Origin: Nematostella vectensis
Lineage: Eukaryota > Cnidaria > Anthozoa > Actiniaria > Edwardsiidae
Direction of reading: 5' to 3'
Assembly (NCBI RefSeq): GCF_932526225.1
Contig: NC_064042.1
Span: 10,244,540-10,308,539 of the forward strand
Length of the DNA stretch: 64,000 nucleotides
Shown here: positions 62,401-64,000 of the stretch, in pieces
How the letters are laid out: every line of letters begins with the position of its first letter
Position numbering within the stretch: the stretch's first letter is position 1
The notes under the pieces: generated by a model
Told to the model about the DNA's origin: nothing
Databases searched by the model: none
Seen by the model: the letters and a program-made list of their open reading frames with translations, nothing else
Program-made: the position numbers and the translations under genes

Positions 62401-64000
62401 AAAAGCATTTGCAGCATATGAAGGCGGAGAAGGACAAGGTTCAGGCGGCGTACAACGCTCTCAAGAAACAGTGGGAGGAGCATAAGTTGACGTGTAATAA
62501 GAGCAACCAGGTATACATGATGCGTCCGGCTCCCTCGAGAGTTGACTTATATTCAAAGCCCTGTGCAAATATTCTGGCATAGCCGTTGTATTTTTGTATT
62601 ATTGTTTATATTATAAAGAATAACGAAAGAGTAGCTGGTCGACAATACTTTTAACTAACGCGTACCCTTTGAAATTAAGATTATCTATCTACTGGCCTAA
62701 ACTAGTACTTTTATTTTGTCGCCGTAATGATGGTCGATGGTCGTGATGTGTAGCTTTTTGCTCCCTATTTCGCTAAAGTTTTCCTACTTTTAGGAATTAG
62801 TCAACAAAGTAAAGTCTCTTAACGATGACAAGCAAAAACACATGAAGCAGATCAAACTGTTAACCGAGCAAAAAAGAGCTCTAAAGGAATCCAGCGAGGA
62901 GGCGAAAAGGCGAGTTGCTTCCTTAACAGAGGAGAGGAACGGCCTAGAAAAGACTAACAACGAACAAGAGGCAGCGATTCGAGACGTGAATGAGAGGATA
63001 GCGGGGATTGAAGAAGAGAAGCGAACCTTACAGAGGCAGGTGGCGACTCAAGCGAATGAAAGAAGCGCTCTTCACAGTGATTTGTCCGCAGTTAACGAGA
63101 CCGCGCAGAATATTGAGCGAGAACGCGAGGTATGAGATCATTCTACTGTTGACGCCGTGGTGTGGTTACAGAGCCTCTGACGTGAGTTACTTGGGTTTAC
63201 AAGATTTTGTCGAATCCCGGCATTGAAAAAGTCAGTAGATAGAGACGTAGGAGGCTCTGGACCAGGTAGGGGCTTTAGGAACCTTTGTGGTTTAATTTTT
63301 TGTCAAGTAAGGCGGAAGGGTGGGTTGGGGAAAGGGGCCTAGTTGGACCCTACGTCAGGTCTAAGAACCGTCTTTATAGATCCCCACGCAGACTGTTTGG
63401 TATTGCTTATTACCTTATTTATTTTTACCACTTTCCGTGCGCAGTGTTTGGGTAATTTGGGTCTTTTGACCAATTAAAGAGCCTTAGTTATCCGCACCGT
63501 TGTTATTGTTTTTAACTAATTTTGAAAGACAGATTATGTGAAGAAATATTAAAAATAACCATCATAATTTGTACTTCATTTAACAAATTCAATTGAAAAT
63601 GTCGAAATGGCTTTTCCCAATTAGCTGACGGAAATGGATGCTTTCTCACACTTGGTACTTTGCAAGGATGACAAAATGGTTACTGACATAGACTCATTTA
63701 CATTCATTAGGATTGCTGTTTCTAAGGCTCCCTTGACATTTTATTTTTCCAGGATTTTAGAGGAAAGATTTTATAACATCTTCTGTCTCAAACCTCTCTT
63801 GAAAAGGATAATTCTGCCTTTCCATTGTAGAAATTTTCAAGGTCCCCTTCCATTTTTTCTTATCTCAAGAATTTTAGAAGAATTACTTCTCGTCTCCTAA
63901 AGACAGAATATAGGGTGCAATTTTTTTAAAAGTTTCCCTTCCTTTACCTTCCCAAGGATTTCAGAGAAACTGCTGAGAGGCTGACTGAAGAGAACACCCG
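47417..64000 (+). CDS. GCC2: GCC2/GCC185-like golgin, long coiled-coil protein (3' end outside window)
   Basis: There are 24 exons in the window: 47417-47428, 49640-49768, 49969-50053, 50229-50338, 50700-50822, 51449-51553, 51979-52074, 53841-54032, 54559-54663, 55089-55253, 55776-55880, 57317-57379, 57685-57768, 58828-58932, 59586-59651, 59854-59958, 60533-60637, 61001-61105, 61357-61434, 61717-61797, 62148-62207, 62394-62510, 62794-63129, 63957-64000. All are GT-AG and all introns are phase 0 except the third. This gives 858 residues, nearly all heptad-rich coiled coil. Residues 48-64 (LDSLPKEELIKFVKKQM) match the N-terminal segment of vertebrate GCC2, a trans-Golgi tether that binds Rab/Arl GTPases. 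The defining C-terminal GRIP domain would lie beyond the window. Residues 123-127 are AAELG. The start at 47417 (MAAI, then SDRSPE) is in frame with a second Met at 49658; the first, tiny exon is less certain. Unlike the large central exon I recall for vertebrate GCC2, this gene is finely split. Confidence 0.75.
47540..48553. other. First part of intron 1 of the GCC2-like gene
   Basis: This is AT-rich intron sequence. The open frame that continues from MAAI (47417-47695) is read-through past a good donor (gtaagtg at 47429). I see no further feature before the element at 48554. Confidence 0.5.
48554..48699. mobile_element. 146-bp MITE with CAG(C/G)GGCGTAGCCAGG termini
   Basis: The left end CAGCGGCGTAGCCAGG and the reverse complement of the right end CAGGGGCGTAGCCAGG differ at one base. 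TAGAT flanks both sides (48549-48553 and 48700-48704), a 5-bp target duplication. The inside is G-rich and has no coding capacity. Confidence 0.75.
49165..49335 (-). mobile_element. Degenerate copy of the TTAA-type MITE found at 55347
   Basis: The reverse complement of this segment (gtgatagtcacaccagttca, ..., aacaggccatccactctaaa, ..., aactctcaatagac) aligns over about 130 bp with 55361-55495. One terminal repeat is eroded and I cannot define its ends exactly. Confidence 0.5.
49400..49465. repeat. Short dispersed repeat shared with the array spacer
   Basis: 'gaatacaatacaccaaaaac' through 'gacttcttcagggcagactg' matches the spacer sequence 'aaaatacaatacaacaaaaa' to 'gacttcttcagggcagattg' near 7540-7605 (also units 2 and 3, near 21285 and 33988) at roughly 85 percent by eye. 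It is probably a fragment of a dispersed element. Confidence 0.5.
50730..50774 (+). other. CC1-box-like segment in the GCC2-like protein
   Basis: The bases encode AAELGKKMLAENDDI (residues 123-137). The AAxxG core followed by a Leu/Asn-rich helix is the CC1-box pattern through which BICD-family adaptors, BICDL and Spindly bind the dynein light intermediate chain. The match is by eye and short, so function is inference. Confidence 0.4.
50855..51155. repeat. Intronic minisatellite, about 77-bp unit, about four copies
   Basis: Units start at about 50855, 50933, 51009 and 51064, with the common core 'caaatg(a/g)a', then 'ttcacatc', 'gtcaagtgagaggaggg' and 'cttgtacaagtagaaacac'. The third unit is truncated. 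It lies in the intron between exons 5 and 6. Confidence 0.8.
52223..52786. mobile_element. 564-bp inverted-repeat element (CAGGGCTTCTGGAATT termini)
   Basis: CAGGGCTTCTGGAATT at the left and its exact complement AATTCCAGAAGCCCTG at the right enclose sequence rich in 'gcgtaatttagcgcgtaatt' motifs. AAAAAT flanks both sides, though low complexity makes the target duplication uncertain. The CAGGG ends resemble hAT-type elements. I see no transposase. Confidence 0.7.
52787..53840. other. Intron sequence with repeated GTAAC motifs
   Basis: GTTACGGACGTTAC-like words recur at about 52163, 52913 and 53080-53150 (for example 'gtgtaacgttcgtaacg') on both sides of the MITE at 52223. This may be an older element into which the MITE inserted, but I cannot define its ends. 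No exon is seen. Confidence 0.3.
54039..54222 (+). mobile_element. Dispersed GC-rich inverted-repeat element just after exon 8
   Basis: The left end 'gggccgtagcatggg' pairs imperfectly with the right end 'gggcctgctatggctg'. It contains C-runs of about 14 and 19. It is related to the fragment in the array spacers (9880-9947). Its left end lies only about seven bases inside the intron, next to the exon 8 donor (gtatag at 54033). Confidence 0.55.
55347..55600. mobile_element. 254-bp MITE with perfect 32-bp inverted ends and TTAA flanks
   Basis: 55347-55378 and 55569-55600 are perfect reverse complements: TTAAAGCCGCATTGTCACCA on the left, running into AGTTTACTTCCGG. If the outermost TTAA on each side is the duplicated target, the element starts AGCCGCATTG, as in piggyBac-like elements. 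If not, TA or another target applies. It has no coding capacity and lies in the intron after exon 10. Confidence 0.85.
55881..57316. other. Intron 11 of the GCC2-like gene
   Basis: This is a 1.4-kb intron. Apart from decayed tandem repeats at 56773-57055 I see no exon, RNA gene or defined element. Confidence 0.5.
56773..57055. repeat. Decayed intronic tandem repeat, about 90-95-bp unit, three copies
   Basis: The words 'ttcctagaaatgtt', 'tttctataaattta' and 'tattcatccacatgtat' recur in order at about 56773, 56867 and 56957 with moderate divergence. Single words continue to about 57170. Confidence 0.7.
57769..58827. other. Intron 13 of the GCC2-like gene, with decayed repeats
   Basis: A pogo-like terminus remnant is visible near 57947 ('cagtagaaccgcctaataac') and a tandem repeat lies at 58429-58625. 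Several plus-strand frames here are open only because of the repeat composition, and I see no exon. Confidence 0.5.
58429..58625. repeat. Intronic tandem repeat, about 63-bp unit, three copies plus diverged ones upstream
   Basis: 'agactcggtacttat', 'ggtaccatttgggaatgt' and 'gggtaatattcgtg' recur at about 63-bp spacing from 58429. More diverged versions start at about 58139. Confidence 0.75.
60018..60520. repeat. GAT/ATG trinucleotide-rich intron
   Basis: The intron between exons 16 and 17 consists largely of imperfect gatgat/gatggt/gacgac runs. It is simple-sequence DNA with no exon visible in it. Confidence 0.85.
60695..60935. mobile_element. 241-bp MITE with CAGGCCCGTA termini and AGATA target duplication
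   Basis: The left end CAGGCCCGTATCCAAG and the complement of the right end CAGGCCCGTACCCAGG form imperfect terminal inverted repeats. AGATA is directly repeated at 60690-60694 and 60936-60940. A C-run of about 20 lies inside. The inverted ends and 5-bp duplication are the same class as the element at 48554. Confidence 0.8.

Overview
The window is eukaryotic DNA from a metazoan. It is AT-rich, its genes are split by GT-AG introns, and its introns and spacers hold many short inverted-repeat elements and microsatellites. The style of the repeats and the gene content suggest an anthozoan cnidarian (Nematostella-like). That assignment is an inference; no marker gene fixes the species.

Positions 1-46163 are a tandem segmental array. 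A unit of 12.2-14.0 kb occurs three times in full (1-12240, 12241-26248, 26249-39004) and once truncated (39005-46163), always on the same strand and with very high similarity. Each unit carries the body and 3' end of a six-exon gene. The signal-peptide exon and promoter of the next gene lie near the right end of the unit, so the genes straddle my unit borders (805-4848 without its 5' end, 11500-17431, 25523-31360, 38266-44005). The predicted product (1216 residues for the second gene) has a signal peptide, a very short ectodomain with two related 'EFRDRxIGY' segments, one membrane helix, an acidic patch, and a cytoplasmic tail of about 1000 residues. The tail is Ser/Thr/Lys-rich, encoded by one exon, and contains a 34-residue minisatellite whose copy number differs in every paralogue (3, 6, 5, 4). 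I do not recognise this family. The last paralogue has a stop codon inside its signal peptide and is probably broken.

The spacers of the array are mostly non-coding. They contain very long, nearly pure ATATT/ATATC pentanucleotide satellites, a pogo-like hairpin, poly-G/poly-C tracts, a degenerate internal duplication and, only in unit 2, a 1172-bp inverted-repeat transposon with a 4-bp target duplication and clean empty sites in units 1 and 3.

Positions 46164-47416 are single-copy spacer with only doubtful coding potential. From 47417 to the right edge runs one long plus-strand gene of at least 24 exons, encoding a coiled-coil protein (858 residues in the window, C-terminus outside). Its N-terminal 'LPKEELIKFVKKQM' segment matches the Golgi golgin GCC2/GCC185. 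It also carries an 'AAELG' segment like the dynein-binding CC1 box, and seven exons of exactly 105 bp (35 residues, five heptads) that align with one another. Its introns hold several MITEs and decayed tandem repeats.
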